A DNA stretch of 64,000 bases from Cylindrodendrum hubeiense (lineage: Eukaryota > Ascomycota > Sordariomycetes > Hypocreales > Nectriaceae), in contig JAANBB010000011.1 of assembly GCA_014621425.1 (NCBI GenBank), positions 248,001 through 312,000 on the forward strand, given 5' to 3'. Below are positions 53,413-64,000 of the stretch, one piece after another. Numbering within the stretch: the stretch's first letter is position 1; each line of letters starts with the position of its first letter. A program made the position numbers and the translations under genes. The notes below the pieces were generated by a model. It saw only the letters and a program-made list of their open reading frames with translations, searched no databases and was not told the DNA's origin.

Positions 53413-54082
53413 ATGCACTTTTCTGCTGTCTTCTACGGCTTTGCCTTCTGGCAGCTCGTCATGGCATCTCCAGTGGCTGGGCCGTTACCCGCCTCGGAGA
53501 TTGACCCTCGGGATCTTGATCTCCCAGCGCTAGCACCTCGAGCTGACGCACCTCCGGTTCTTGAAGGCCGGTCTGTTGGGCGCAGAACGCCAACTGCTAT
53601 GGACATTCCGTTCCCTCGATTCCCTGCCCGCAACAGGGATAACAATGGTAAGTTTGTTGGAAAATAAAGACATGAGGGGGCATAAGCTGATGACATCCTA
53701 TAGGAGGTAAAGGAGGAGGAGGAGGTGGTGGTGGAAAGAACAACGGCAATAACAAAGACTGCGCGTCAACCCCATCTACCAGCACACAGTCAAACCTCTG
53801 CTCTGCAGGTAATCCGTACTGCTGCTCAAGTGATGGTAACGGTGGTGAGTAGTCTTGATCGCGGTCTGCCCATCCAGGAAAGGTCTGACGAGTTTCTGCA
53901 GGTCATGTCTGCCAAAACACAACAGCTTGCCAGCAGACTGTCATTTGTTGCAACAATAACAACGGGGTAAGTGACTTGAGTACATTATCCCCATCTCAAA
54001 TTCTCACAACGACGTATAGTTCCAAATCTGCATTGGTGATCTCGACTTCAATGTACCGATCACCATCAATATCTATACCTGA
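53413..54082 (+). CDS. Hydrophobin (167 aa, 4 exons)
   Basis: Exons: 53413-53647, 53704-53844, 53902-53966 and 54020-54082; total 168 codons. The signal peptide is MHFSAVFYGFAFWQLVMAS. A pro-like spacer with Arg/Asp-rich stretches and a glycine run (GGKGGGGGGGG) precedes the cysteine core: LCSAGNPYCC, HVC, TAC, TVICC and QIC, giving C-x6-CC...C...C-x5-CC...C. One more cysteine lies just before (KDC). It ends IGDLDFNVPITINIYT. The class is not certain; the C-terminal core spacing is short. It diverges from the other hydrophobin across a repeat array, so the two are probably old relatives, not a recent tandem copy. Confidence 0.85.
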
Positions 54083-56943
54083 TTAATTCCCTCCTCCGAC
54101 GCGTGGTATCCGCATGAAGGTAAGATCATGTTAACTTCTGCTAAGATATTGGAGAAGACTTGGATAAAGGATCTGGTAGTATGGGACCTGGGATAAGATT
54201 ATGTTAATTTGCTTTCATCCATTTTCCACACATCTTTTCGACGTCAAGCTGCCTCTTTTTGGGTACACTGGTAGTAAATCACTGAATAACCCCCCTTGGG
54301 AGGGAGTAATCTTAAACCACTACCTCTGTTATAACTTGACGTATTGCGATGTGGATTAGTTGTTTGCTGCGCAGTGGCCATGACATATTGGAATGCCTCC
54401 ATGTCAACGAAAAGTGCCATCCTGCACCCAGAATGATCTGTCGGATGATGAAGCAGATGAGACAGGAAAACGAACTCCCAGTCATCCAGACTAACCACAT
54501 TGTTTCACTGGTGCAATCTGGTCATGACACCCTAAAAGCCACTCATGTGATATTTGCAGTGCTCGGGAAGTCAGCATCCGAATTAGCAGTTCAGGCCTAG
54601 CTTCAGGTCAACTCAGCTTAGCCTTGAGTTCAGCTAGACCTTAGTCTTAGCTCGCGTTCAAACGCCTGCTGTCGTATTGATAAACCAAGGGTGTGGGTGG
54701 GAGCCTTGTCGCCCGTTTGGTGCCGCCAGGCTTCAGCCGTGCGTGGGAAGTTAACCCTTCTATCGGTACCTGTGACGTTAATTATTGTCATGTATTGACA
54801 GATTAGGAGAAATTGAATCTATCCTGCACAGGATTGGGCAAGTTTGCCCCGCAGAAGGGACTGGTATGCGGAGCTTTTCAGAGGGACTGGTATGCGGAGC
54901 TTTTCAAAAACACACTTTTACTGGTTCCAGGCACCAAAGTTAATGATAGTGACAAGACTCCGGATAATCCGGATAAGAAGGACGGTGGGGGCAGGGTATG
55001 CTTCAGCCCAGTCTTAGTCCTAATACCAACGGCCAACGGAGATATGGACTAGTACTCAACTCCCGATCATGGCTGGATTCGAGGCAGAGTGTCAAGATGA
55101 TTCGTTGCTGTACGGGGGGTGTCATCCTCCCGGCGAGGCGCGAAAGCAGAGGCATGCTAGAACTACAGCACGCCAATCGTCAAGGGCGTCATAATTTCGA
55201 TAGTGGCGGGCTGTGCTCAAGACCCAGTGGAATGGGCCGCAATAGCCGGGGATAGTCTTCAGCAGTGGCGGCGCCGCTCTTCATCTTCGTAATCTTCAAT
55301 TGGTCGGTCCTTGAGCGGGACACCATCTGCTTGGATCTCAGCTTGGATCTCGGCCCGGACCTGGACCTGGACCCCATTTTTCGCTCACTCTGCCCAAATA
55401 ATCGCCGGATTTGGACATCCTCAACCGTGGCCGTTTGAGGCCCCGCAAGTTAGGGCGCGGATCGGACGGTCGTCCCGTACCACGCTAACCTAGTGAGTTG
55501 ATGACCGCAAAGCTTGATGCCTCAGAGACCCAGACTGAAGCAAATTCCAGAGAGGGGAGGCTCTCGACAGATCTAATTTGGCGAACACCAGCCTCATAGT
55601 GCCATTAGAGTTTCCTAGAGATACCATCTTTAGCCACGGAAAGCAGTGCCGCGCCGTACGGCAGCTCTGTAGACTGATAGTTTACGAAGTTGCGGAGCTT
55701 AGTGCCGTAAGGCAGGGTGTGTGGAGGTTCTGCCAAGAATAGCTTGCCAGAAACGACAAGAAGCCGCTGGTTGTGAGACATGGAAGGAAAATGTGATTTG
55801 GAAAGGGGCCTTGAGCGCTCCTCCGAACGTCACAATCGGCTCCTCTTTTGATTTCATTCTTTGCTGGCGGATTGGATGAAGAAACGGGAATGGGATTGCC
55901 GGAGTTTGGCGGTAGTATCGCAAGAAGAAAGATGGGCCACAGCATGTGAATTCTTAATTAGGCATGACAAGCAAAGTATATGAAATCTTTGCTCATAGTG
56001 TTTGCTGGTCGGCAAACCATTACTTTTGGAGTGGCGCAATGATCGATTGTGTTGAGCGTTGCCTACGTGCTACCGTCCCATTCGTATAGAATTTCATGTC
56101 CTGTGTTCCAGATTCACAATAGCCTTCCGTGCTTCTGCTACCAAGTCTGGTCGGATATCGTGGAAAGGACTAGCACTGGTACTTTGCGATCGAACACTTC
56201 GTTCATTTGCACCTGGAGCAGATGCCCCATTAATTCGGTTTGGTTCCCACTAAACCTATCACGGCAACTCTTTACCTGTCTCGGGAAATAGGGACAACCC
56301 AAACTTCATCCACTGAATATAAATGGGTGTGAACCCCCTGCCATTAACCGCAATCATGGAATTCAATGACATTCATACATCACAAACTCCAAATAAAGCA
56401 TGCGCTACGTTTAGACGACCCCGGCCTAGATGACGTCATATTCGGCGATTCGTTGAACCATTTTGTTCTCTAGGGTAGGATGCCTAGTCATCGAAGTTGT
56501 ATTGTTCGCTCGTGCCCCTAGAAAGTAAGTAGTATTTACTCCTCCCGCTGACAGAAATCCTGCGTGGAATTAGTGCACTGTTCATCCATCAGTGGACATC
56601 TTCAAGGGCGCAGACCTGCTGCATAAACGCGTGGCAGACATCTAATGGCACCAGCAGACCTGTATGACTCTTCAAACCTGTGTGGGTGTGGGTTACGTAA
56701 CATCTCATGATGTCAGAGGAGTGAGGAGAAATAACCCAATCTAGCCAGGCCGAGTAAAATTACCCGTTTGGATTTAGATAGCTGACGGGGCTAACCTAAA
56801 AGGTCAATGTGACTCAGTGTGAGATAATGGAGTGAGTAAAAAAGAAGTATACCGAATTTATTCGACTTATAAAACAACAATTGTTGGCTGTGAGTATTGG
56901 GCGAATACCAAAAACTAAGTTTGATCGTGCGAATTCGGCAAAG
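54083..56943. other. Gene-poor region
   Basis: Nearly 2.9 kb with no gene I can support. Frames such as 54349-54600 and 55682-55945 (minus; starts with a hydrophobic stretch) have no splice partners or family traits. A 26-bp tandem duplication lies at 54857-54906. Eroded mobile DNA is possible, but no element ends are visible. Confidence 0.5.
54857..54906 (+). repeat. 26-bp tandem duplication
   Basis: GGGACTGGTATGCGGAGCTT plus TTCA occurs at 54857-54880 and again, identical, at 54883-54906. Confidence 0.85.
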
Positions 56944-58017
56944 ATGAAACGAATTAACCAAGCAGACCAAGACTGCGTCATTACCGACAGAAGTGGCATT
57001 GTCGAAAACCGCCATGGCGTTCATGTCGCCATCACGGACTCTACAGGAAAGCTTCTCTATTCAGTTGGTAACCCATTGAGAGTGACTCTGGCTCGATCCG
57101 CGATCAAACCTGCACAAGCACTGGCAGTGCTCGAAACTGGCGGCTTTGAGCAGGCTGGCTTTGACGATGCCGACTTGGCCCTCATGTGCGCATCGCACAG
57201 CAGCGAGGAGATACACATCACACGCGCCAGGAAGATGCTACGAAAGGTTGAGGCCAAGGAGGACCATCTGCGCTGTGGTGGCCATCCTGCGGTATCTGAG
57301 GAAGTCAACCGTGCGTGGATCAAGGCCGATTACACTCCCACGGGCATTTGCAACAATTGCTCAGGAAAGCATGTTGCCATGTTGGCCGGCGCTCGTGCAT
57401 TACGCACAGAGCTCACTGACTATCATCTCCCGGACCACCCCATGCAACAACAAGTCAAGCGGGTTGTGGAGAGTCTGTGTCCCGATCCCGACTCTGTTCA
57501 ATGGGGCATTGACGGGTGCAACCTTCCAGCGCCAGCATTTCCTCTCTACTACCTGGCACGAATATTTGCCATTTTTGCCGAGTCAGCAGATATTCTGGAC
57601 AAGGATGGCCCAGAGGTTCCAACGCGGACTCACAACATGGCTCGGATCTTTCATGCAATGACAAAGTACCCGGAGCTGGTTGGTGGAACCGGGCGGTTTT
57701 GCACTGAGCTCATGGAGAATAACAAGGGACAACTGATTGGAAAGATCGGTGCGGATGCATGCTACGGGGTAGGAATACGGGAATCAGAGCAGACAAGAAA
57801 GCTCGGGGCCGACGGCGCACTCGGAATTGCCATTAAGATCGAGGATGGCAGCATTGAAATCCTGTATGCCGTGGTAATGGAAGTGCTCGAGCAGTTGCAG
57901 ATTGGATCCGCTGAAATGAGGAGCGAGCTGGACAAGTTTCATCACCTGAAAAGGAAGAATACCATGGATGTTGTGACGGGAGCTGTCTCCTTTGCTTTCA
58001 AGGTTCAGACTGTCTGA
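56944..58017 (+). CDS. L-asparaginase, Rhizobium etli AnsA type (Asparaginase_II family), 357 aa, intronless
   Basis: The true ATG is at 56944 (MKRINQADQDCVITDRSGIV); the frame to the left starts from TTG. The catalytic S-x-x-K is in LARSAIKPAQA (S52, K55). The zinc-site residues known from the R. etli enzyme are conserved in NNCSGKH (C139, K142) and GIDGCNLP (C192). This family is unrelated to the bacterial type I/II enzymes. It converts L-asparagine to aspartate and ammonia, probably in the cytosol as no signal is seen. It stands alone in a gene-poor stretch. The family occurs in bacteria and some fungi; the absence of introns is compatible with old transfer. Confidence 0.93.
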   Translation: MKRINQADQDCVITDRSGIVENRHGVHVAITDSTGKLLYSVGNPLRVTLARSAIKPAQALAVLETGGFEQAGFDDADLALMCASHSSEEIHITRARKMLRKVEAKEDHLRCGGHPAVSEEVNRAWIKADYTPTGICNNCSGKHVAMLAGARALRTELTDYHLPDHPMQQQVKRVVESLCPDPDSVQWGIDGCNLPAPAFPLYYLARIFAIFAESADILDKDGPEVPTRTHNMARIFHAMTKYPELVGGTGRFCTELMENNKGQLIGKIGADACYGVGIRESEQTRKLGADGALGIAIKIEDGSIEILYAVVMEVLEQLQIGSAEMRSELDKFHHLKRKNTMDVVTGAVSFAFKVQTV

Positions 58018-61000
58018 TGTGACATTAATTAGACCATTACAATAAATGAATAGAGCAAGTGGCTTCGATAAAACAGCCATCATTGAAACGGCATGGTCTC
58101 GGCGTAGGAGAGAAGAGAATATAATCTACAAATTCTCTACTATCAGTAGAAACTTGCAGGGCGTGCTTGCTTTAAGAAATCTGAGCATCGAACTGGGTTC
58201 GAATCGGGATTCCATTTTACCCGATAGCAAGACCTCTTCTACCACTTCTCAGACAAGGTTTGGGAGTGACTAGCGATTCCATCCCGTGACACTGGAATTA
58301 TGACAAAGAGCTGTTGTTTTCGAGTTGCAAAGTATTTCTGTGGCGCGACGGTGCGACGAAGAAGAGAAATTGCCGCATCACCGCACTGAAGCTTTATCAA
58401 CAGATGCAAGGGATTTTCCCAGGTGTTACAGCTTTCTCGGCGATAGCAACCATAGCCGGTGGCAATGGATTCACGTCGCAATTTCATCGGCTCCTCCTAC
58501 AAGACTGCATCAAAGGACTACACCCAGTTGAACGCGAGAAGCGTTGGGATGAATACTACCAAGTTCTTTGGACCGCATCGTATCAAATGGTTGAAATATT
58601 AGACGTTGCGTTTTAAACAGGCCTTTGTCATAATTGCGAATCATAATATGTCGGTGCGGTCCTCCATCCCCCATTGTCTTGCGGGAAGTGGCCCAACTGA
58701 TTCAGAAGATCTCCGTCCTGAGGGAATGGTGCCTTATTTTCCTTCAACCATTTTCCCTGGGAGACCTACCGGAGGGGAGTTTCTGCATAAGGTATTGACA
58801 AGCAACGGAGCAGCGCCTTGACAAAGATTTCACGCCCAAAAAAACTACATCTTCATAATTATCGTAGGCTACGTTGGATTCTCAGAGGCAAGCGATTCCT
58901 TCACAGCAATTTGTATTTTATAAGTTTCACTGTTATCACTATCAACATGTAATATTATATTGGGCAAGAGCCTATCCCAGCTCCCATACTCGGCAATTGA
59001 GCCAGTTCCAAATACGTGGGGTTGAAAAGAACCTGTATTCAATACCGTTTAGTCAACAAGATCAAAAACACCATTTACCCGAGTTCAGATGGCAGCCTGG
59101 ATGACAGGACAGTTCAGACATACAGAGGGCTTCCAACACCCTCACTCTGACTAGAAATCAAGAAATCATCATCAGATGCTACAGTCTCATTGCGTAACTG
59201 GTTCTCTAGAATGATCCGCCGTATATCTAAAAGTGTATGGTCTTATCGCGAACTATATTGATCATTCTCGGCAGTAGAAGCACTAGTACCTTTTAGTCCA
59301 TTTAACAATGGCACACAGCCTCCGTGGCAGATTACCTCTTCTTGCTAAATTATGTCGTCGAGGACGGCGATGGGATGATGACCCCATGTCGTACGAGTCC
59401 AACCTCAGTTATTAGCTCTCATGACTGGCTGATGACGGGACAGTGGAGAAGGCCGGCAAATCCCTACGAGTCTCATAATCGTGCTGCTTCTTCTGTTGGC
59501 TGGTTGCTGTGTTAGCCTTAACACACGCGGTGGCTTCGAATATGCTGAGTTTGCCAGTCCCACACAAAGTGCCGGGCCCAAGCCGCTTCACCCACGCTGA
59601 GTCACGGCCCAGCCCCTTTTCCATGTCACTCACCGGGAGCCGCCGCTGGGAGCCGCTCTGCTTTGTATTTGCTGAAACTTCTCGTACCTGGAAATCATGC
59701 GCTGCATAGCGCGCTCTCCCGAGCATGGTGTAGCCGCTGCCTCCCGTGTAAGTGTCGAAACCCCTGCCTTACAGTCCTCGACAATCCAGTAGCGCGCATA
59801 TCCACCCCGTGCCCACGACTTCTGTTACACTCTGATACACTACCTGTCCCAGGAGCCCCTAAATGTAGATGTTGTGGCCATGTTACGACGTTCTAGGTCA
59901 CGTCGAGAGCCTTGTTGCCCTCCAGTCGAAGTGGCTTCGCCTTTCGGATTGCCTATGCACCAGAAGTAATTTCATGGAAGCGCTTGACGATACTGTGAGT
60001 GTAAACTTTGAGATAGTGAGGCGCTGAGATTTAATTGTTCATTAATTAGGAAGAGAACAATGTATTGATGAGAGTTATTAGCTTTTCCATGTGGACTACG
60101 CCGCCGTAGAAGACGCTACATGAATGACCATCTAGATTAGCTCTCCAGCTGACACTGATGTATTATTCTTTCACTGCGCTTTGTAAATGTACTTCAATTA
60201 TGCAGATTATCTCAATACACCGGAATAAGCTCTTTAAGGTGAGCCTCTGTCGCTGGTTTGAGTTTAGAGTACGCATCGGTGGAGTATTGATTGATTGGCT
60301 CAACTTTGCCCGACCTTGTCTGGCCCCCTTGGTCCCAAGACAAAGTAAGCCAAAGCCAACGAGATATTCAGTCCTCGATCCGGTGTTGAACAAGCCAGGG
60401 GGACAGAAGAGCTATTGTTGCCAGAGGAAGGTATGTGTGGAGGCTGGATCCTCGCATGGCATACTAACTTTGGATCGCCACGGCACATTCCGGTCTGCAT
60501 TCCTAAGAGCTCTAGGATCCACACCTAATTTATCCTAGCGACTTCAGTGCGCGGCAATACATAAGGCTAGCTAGGTCCGGACTCTCGGAGGCACCGGGAG
60601 GACCAATTTGATCAGTCTGCGAGTGCCCATTCTCGCTTGCACGTCGCAATGCCCGCCGCCCGACAATATCTACCACGTGTTGTGGAGATGAAACAAGCTA
60701 AGTGAGGCAGAGCTATGTGACTGAGGGAGACAGCATTGGCCAATTCACGGCCCCCCCTCAATGACAATGAGAGTAGCGAAGAACCCCAACTTAGGTTTGC
60801 GTGACGGACTGATGGCTGCGATTGTCTTGGATGACTTCCGTTTCACGTTAACACTCCACTGTACCTAATCCGTCCACACAATGTCGCCTAACCCAAGTCA
60901 GCTCCATGTTGAATGCGTGCGCCCCGGACTGGCGGGTAACAATGAGGCGCATTCTACCCCTCTGTTGCGAACAGCTAGTACCTCCGGGTCGTGCCGCCGA

Positions 61001-61803
61001 GTGACAGCTCCAGCTAGGGGCAAAACACCAAGGGTGAAACAATTGCATGAGCATGGTGATATCTTCTTTTATCCGTACAATGGCATCACCGTCCAGGTTC
61101 TATTAAATCTTCGTATTAATCGACAGCAAACGAACGAGGTCGTGATGGAGTTGGCGCTGTATCATAACAGCCCAAATTACCACGAGTCGCCACAATGGTG
61201 TCGCACCTCCACTCGCTTGCGTCAGTATGGCCGCGCCGCATCCGAATTAATTCTCAACTGGTTGAGACTAACGGAGCATTGTTGCCGAGATCTACAGACT
61301 GCCTTTAGAGGCTAGAAATTTGCAATGGCGCAAGCTATTTCGGAATACTCCTTTGCTCCTCTTCCCCACACTGCTGCGCGGTCCCCGATCGGCGCTCAAA
61401 TTTGCTACGAGAGTGACAGCCACAAAACTTTCTCTGGGGTCTAGATCATGCGGATCTAGCAACCGCATTCCTCGCACGTCCACTAAGCGTAGTGTACCCA
61501 CATAGCACCGTCTTCGGACGCCTTCACGCACATCTCCGTGGGTCTGGACTTTGAGCTGTTGATGATTGTCATTCGAGAGGGCACTAAGCCATGACTAGGA
61601 TTGAACTTTGGGTGTACGGATTATACGGATTTGGAACAGCAGACAGAATCTGCAGAATATAAAGAAGCGTCCGTTCGTAGGTTCAGCTAATTCTCATTCC
61701 ATCCACATCTCTCTCCAACTCACCACCACCACAACGACATCAAATCGCCTAGCAACCACATCTCCTGAGTCTTAAATCTGAAAGATCATCAACCTCACAC
61801 ACC
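58018..61803. other. Gene-poor region
   Basis: About 3.8 kb without a supported gene. Short frames on both strands (for example at 58314, 60158 and 60881) lack start context, introns or family traits. TATAAA at 61658-61663 belongs to the next gene. Decayed repeats are likely but no intact element is seen. Confidence 0.5.
61658..61663 (+). promoter_or_regulatory. TATA box of the small secreted protein gene
   Basis: TATAAA about 140 bp before the ATG at 61804, followed by a CT- and CA-rich leader with CTCTCTCC and CACCACCACC. Confidence 0.5.
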
Positions 61804-62076
61804 ATGAAGTCGTTCGCCGTCATAACCACGATGCTCCTCAGCAGTGCTTTTGCCGCCCCAGGAGCCGGAAGCACCGCGAAAGCCACAGCGGCATCCGACG
61901 GAGACAGTGTACCTGCTAGCGGTGATCGTGTCGCCCTGCCTGCCGAATATGCGAAACTTTTGAACCCCGGCACCAAGATCTCGGCTGCCATTGCTTCTGC
62001 GACGGCTCACATCAACGGTATCCCTCAGAACGACTTCGTCAACGTTATCCAATCAGCCTCGGATCCATCCCCTTAG
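61804..62076 (+). CDS. Small secreted protein (90 aa)
   Basis: One exon. MKSFAVITTMLLSSAFAAPG is a clear signal peptide with a likely cut after AFA. The mature ~70 residues are Ala/Ser/Asp-rich, have no cysteine, and end NDFVNVIQSASDPSP. A good TATA box and leader support a real gene. I do not recognise a family. A role as an effector or cell-surface peptide is possible but unsupported. Confidence 0.6.
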   Translation: MKSFAVITTMLLSSAFAAPGAGSTAKATAASDGDSVPASGDRVALPAEYAKLLNPGTKISAAIASATAHINGIPQNDFVNVIQSASDPSP

Positions 62077-62367
62077 GAATGCTCTCCATGCATCGAAAAG
62101 CCGCACGCTCCCGCCTTCTAGGTCCGAGAGTCAGAATATAGAAAGATTTTAAACAGCAATCGGCTGCTTGAACATGAGGGAATCACTGCTGTACTTAGGA
62201 GCCGTGGGGTTGGGTCGGCAGGTCAGGGCAGATGGAACTGATTGGAGTTGGAGATGGACATAATATTTTCAGTCCACTCAGTAGATCTGAGCACTCGGGT
62301 CGGAAGTCGGTGGTCGGAAGGCAGGTAGATCCGATGAGGTCGGTCTGATGTCTTCCTTTGTTGGATT
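62077..62367. other. Convergent 3' spacer
   Basis: Spacer between the small secreted gene and the aminotransferase 3' end. Short GGTCGG repeats around 62213-62340; no gene. Confidence 0.4.
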
Positions 62368-64000
62368 TTATTGTATGCAATTTAGTTTGTGCCAGAGTAC
62401 TAGAAAGCGACTCGTTCTCTCTTCAGCTATTTCTTTTGACATCTCTCGCTTCGAATTTAAATTTACTTCCCCCACATGCTCTGAAACACACAATGTCGTC
62501 TGATCCGACCCTCCATCACACTCAATATCCCGAGATTGTCGCATGCTTGTAAGTAACGCATTATCTTGTAACTTATCCAGTGACGAACGAAGTCTTTCCA
62601 CTGCGAGGACAACAGTGTCAATCGGAACTTCAGTAAAGACCAATCTGAATTGCCCTGGAATATCGGAAAAGGCAAACTAATTATGTCGTCTTAGCCTGAG
62701 CTTTTAAACGAGAGGTGGGCATTGAAGGCTCGCTTGGAGGCACAACCCCTGCTTTCAGATACTTACCTGTCCTGGATTCAAAAACACACCCCCTTCCAAG
62801 AGCCAAGTGCAGAGCTGTATCTCACGAGTCTCCGCAGGGTTTTCCGCCTGGTCAGGGCCATCGAAATGTCCAATCCACCGGCTAAGATCTATCAAAACAA
62901 ACAACCCTGAAGTGGCTGCCTGAAATGGAATACCGTTTTCAACGAGAGCTTCGTATGTCTTGGAATATGCTTCGCTGAGGCGCTTTTGGTAGGTAGACAC
63001 ATAATTCTGTACGAGGTTCAGCTTACTGAAAAAGTCGGTGACAAACACTTCGGAGAAGGCAGTGATCCACGTAAACCAACTGATGCATGAATTAGCAATT
63101 GAGTCAAAACGGGGAACCTATCCGACGTACGTTACTCTCTTTATCGCTTCTATGATTGATGTGTTTCGCGTAATCAGGAATCCCATACGAACGCCGCCCA
63201 TGTCAAAGTCTTTACTCAGGCCATAAATGCCATGGACCATGTTATTCACGTCAACACCGGCTTCTATGTCGTCTTCAATGGCCAAAGCTGAGGAGAAGAC
63301 TTCATCTCCGAAGTGAGATAAGGCATATATCTCATCGACAACGAGATGCATCTGACGACTGGAGCAGAATCTTGCCAGAGCGGCGAGAGCCTTTGCGGAA
63401 TAACACCGGCCTTGAGGATTTGCAGGATTGCAGAGGAACAGCATCCGCGGCGGAAATCCCTTGGCCACGGTTGAAACCGCCGAGTTATGCAGTACCTCAA
63501 TTAACTTGCGGATATGCTCATCATCGCCACCAAATGGATTCTCAAGCATCGTCGTGGAGACGGGCACAGCAATAATGCCATTTCGGGAGGCAAGGTCGTA
63601 GTCGAGCATATAAAACGTTGGCGCCAGGTATAAGACCGCATCACCAGGCTCGCACAGAGTCCAGGCTACAAGATCAATCATGGACGTAACGCCATTTGTA
63701 ACGACGATCTGCGACGGCTCGACAGGGATGCTGGGACTAAAGAAGTGATTAAAGAACCCAGCCATGGCGCTCTGAAGTTGAGGCCCGCCAGATATGGTGC
63801 CATAAGAGAGTACTTCAAATCAACTATTGCGTAAGCGAAAGGCCGGGGCAGTGGAAATGGAAGCTATCACAAGGTGGGACTCACCTTGAGAAATCTGAAT
63901 ATCCGGCATGTGCTTGTCGGTATAGTCCTTCAGCCAATCCCGCATCAGAATATTCAGTGCGCCCGACAAATTAATGAATCCATCGGGACAAGTTTTGGGG
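62368..64000 (-). CDS. Class I/II PLP aminotransferase, ACC-synthase-like (5' end outside window)
   Basis: Exons on the minus strand: beyond 64000 to 63885, 63812-63131, 63079-62767 and 62676-62368. The joined sequence runs CPDGFINLSGALNILMRDWL, then LSYGTISGGPQLQSAMAGFF, VVTNGVTSMIDLVAWTLCEPGDAVL, NPANPQGR (substrate carboxylate loop), LVVDEIYALS (PLP-binding Asp) and YGLSKDFDMGGVRMGF, whose Lys forms the Schiff base. The end has PGQFRLVFTEVP. That is the fold-type I pattern of 1-aminocyclopropane-1-carboxylate synthases and related aminotransferases; fungal members often act on other amino acids. The stop at 62368 follows ~70 residues with no family match, so an unseen last intron is possible. 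Confidence 0.88.

Noticed and set aside
55682..55945. Minus-strand frame beginning with a hydrophobic stretch (possible secreted protein)
   Set aside because: No TATA, leader or family trait; an overlapping frame on the same strand is equally open, so chance is likely.
60158..60538. Possible transposon-derived frame in the gene-poor right arm
   Set aside because: No transposase, reverse transcriptase or terminal repeat motif could be found by eye.
62463..62675. Alternative frame for the last aminotransferase exon starting at GGCAATTC
   Set aside because: The acceptor at 62677 gives FAFSDIPGQFRLVFTE in phase 0, which matches the family end; the other frame does not.
1..64000. Secondary-metabolite backbone cluster or CRISPR array
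   Set aside because: No PKS, NRPS, terpene or DMATS gene is present, and the DNA is eukaryotic with no spaced palindromic repeats of CRISPR type.

Overview
The window looks like nuclear DNA of a filamentous ascomycete (Pezizomycotina). Nearly every gene is split by 46-109 nt introns with fungal splice signals (GTAnGT, CTAAC-type branch sites, TAG/CAG acceptors). The gene families are typical of such fungi: Zn2Cys6 regulators, a thioether-type tyrosinase, a laccase, hydrophobins, a GH5 cellulase, and MFS, OYE and ADH enzymes. I cannot fix the genus. The gene mix is accessory in character. Exon joins were worked out by hand; in every complete spliced model the exon lengths sum to a whole number of codons.

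Layout. 1-10.3 kb: the tail of a fungal-type regulator, an intact Zn2Cys6 regulator, then a tyrosinase and a laccase diverging from a shared 1.4 kb spacer. 11.6-21.7 kb: a ~2056-residue C2H2/phosphorylase-fold protein, a small thioredoxin-like protein, and an intronless P-loop protein with a formylglycine-generating-enzyme-like C-terminus; both large proteins resemble parts of STAND/NLR-type conflict systems. 22-35.4 kb: a catabolic-looking group with a bacterial-type family 5 solute-binding protein, a Dal5-type transporter, an Old Yellow Enzyme, an unknown protein, a metallo-beta-lactamase-fold hydrolase, a zinc alcohol dehydrogenase and an Adr1-like C2H2 regulator whose frame is broken by a TAA codon. 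35.5-42.3 kb: a GH5 endoglucanase, a beta-lactamase-fold esterase, another zinc ADH and a sugar transporter. 42.7-46.2 kb: a decayed transporter fragment and an intronless XPB/Ssl2-type helicase between two diverged direct repeats. 46.5-50.4 kb: a tRNA-Phe gene, a carboxymuconolactone-decarboxylase-like protein, a lactonase-like hydrolase and a 3-hydroxyisobutyrate-dehydrogenase-like enzyme. 51.4-54.1 kb: two divergent hydrophobins flanking a 114-bp repeat array. 54-64 kb: gene-poor, with a Rhizobium-type L-asparaginase, a small secreted protein and an aminotransferase that runs off the right edge.

Most unusual observation: the tRNA-Phe(GAA) gene at 46499-46625 is interrupted in its D-loop by 54 nt with all the marks of a spliceosomal intron (GTATGT, CTAAC, CAG). 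Removing it leaves a standard 73-nt tRNA. Other points of note are two probable GC-AG introns, the in-frame TAA in a conserved regulator, the solute-binding protein sharing a promoter with a transporter, and a ~24-bp motif shared by two promoters of the 22-35 kb group.
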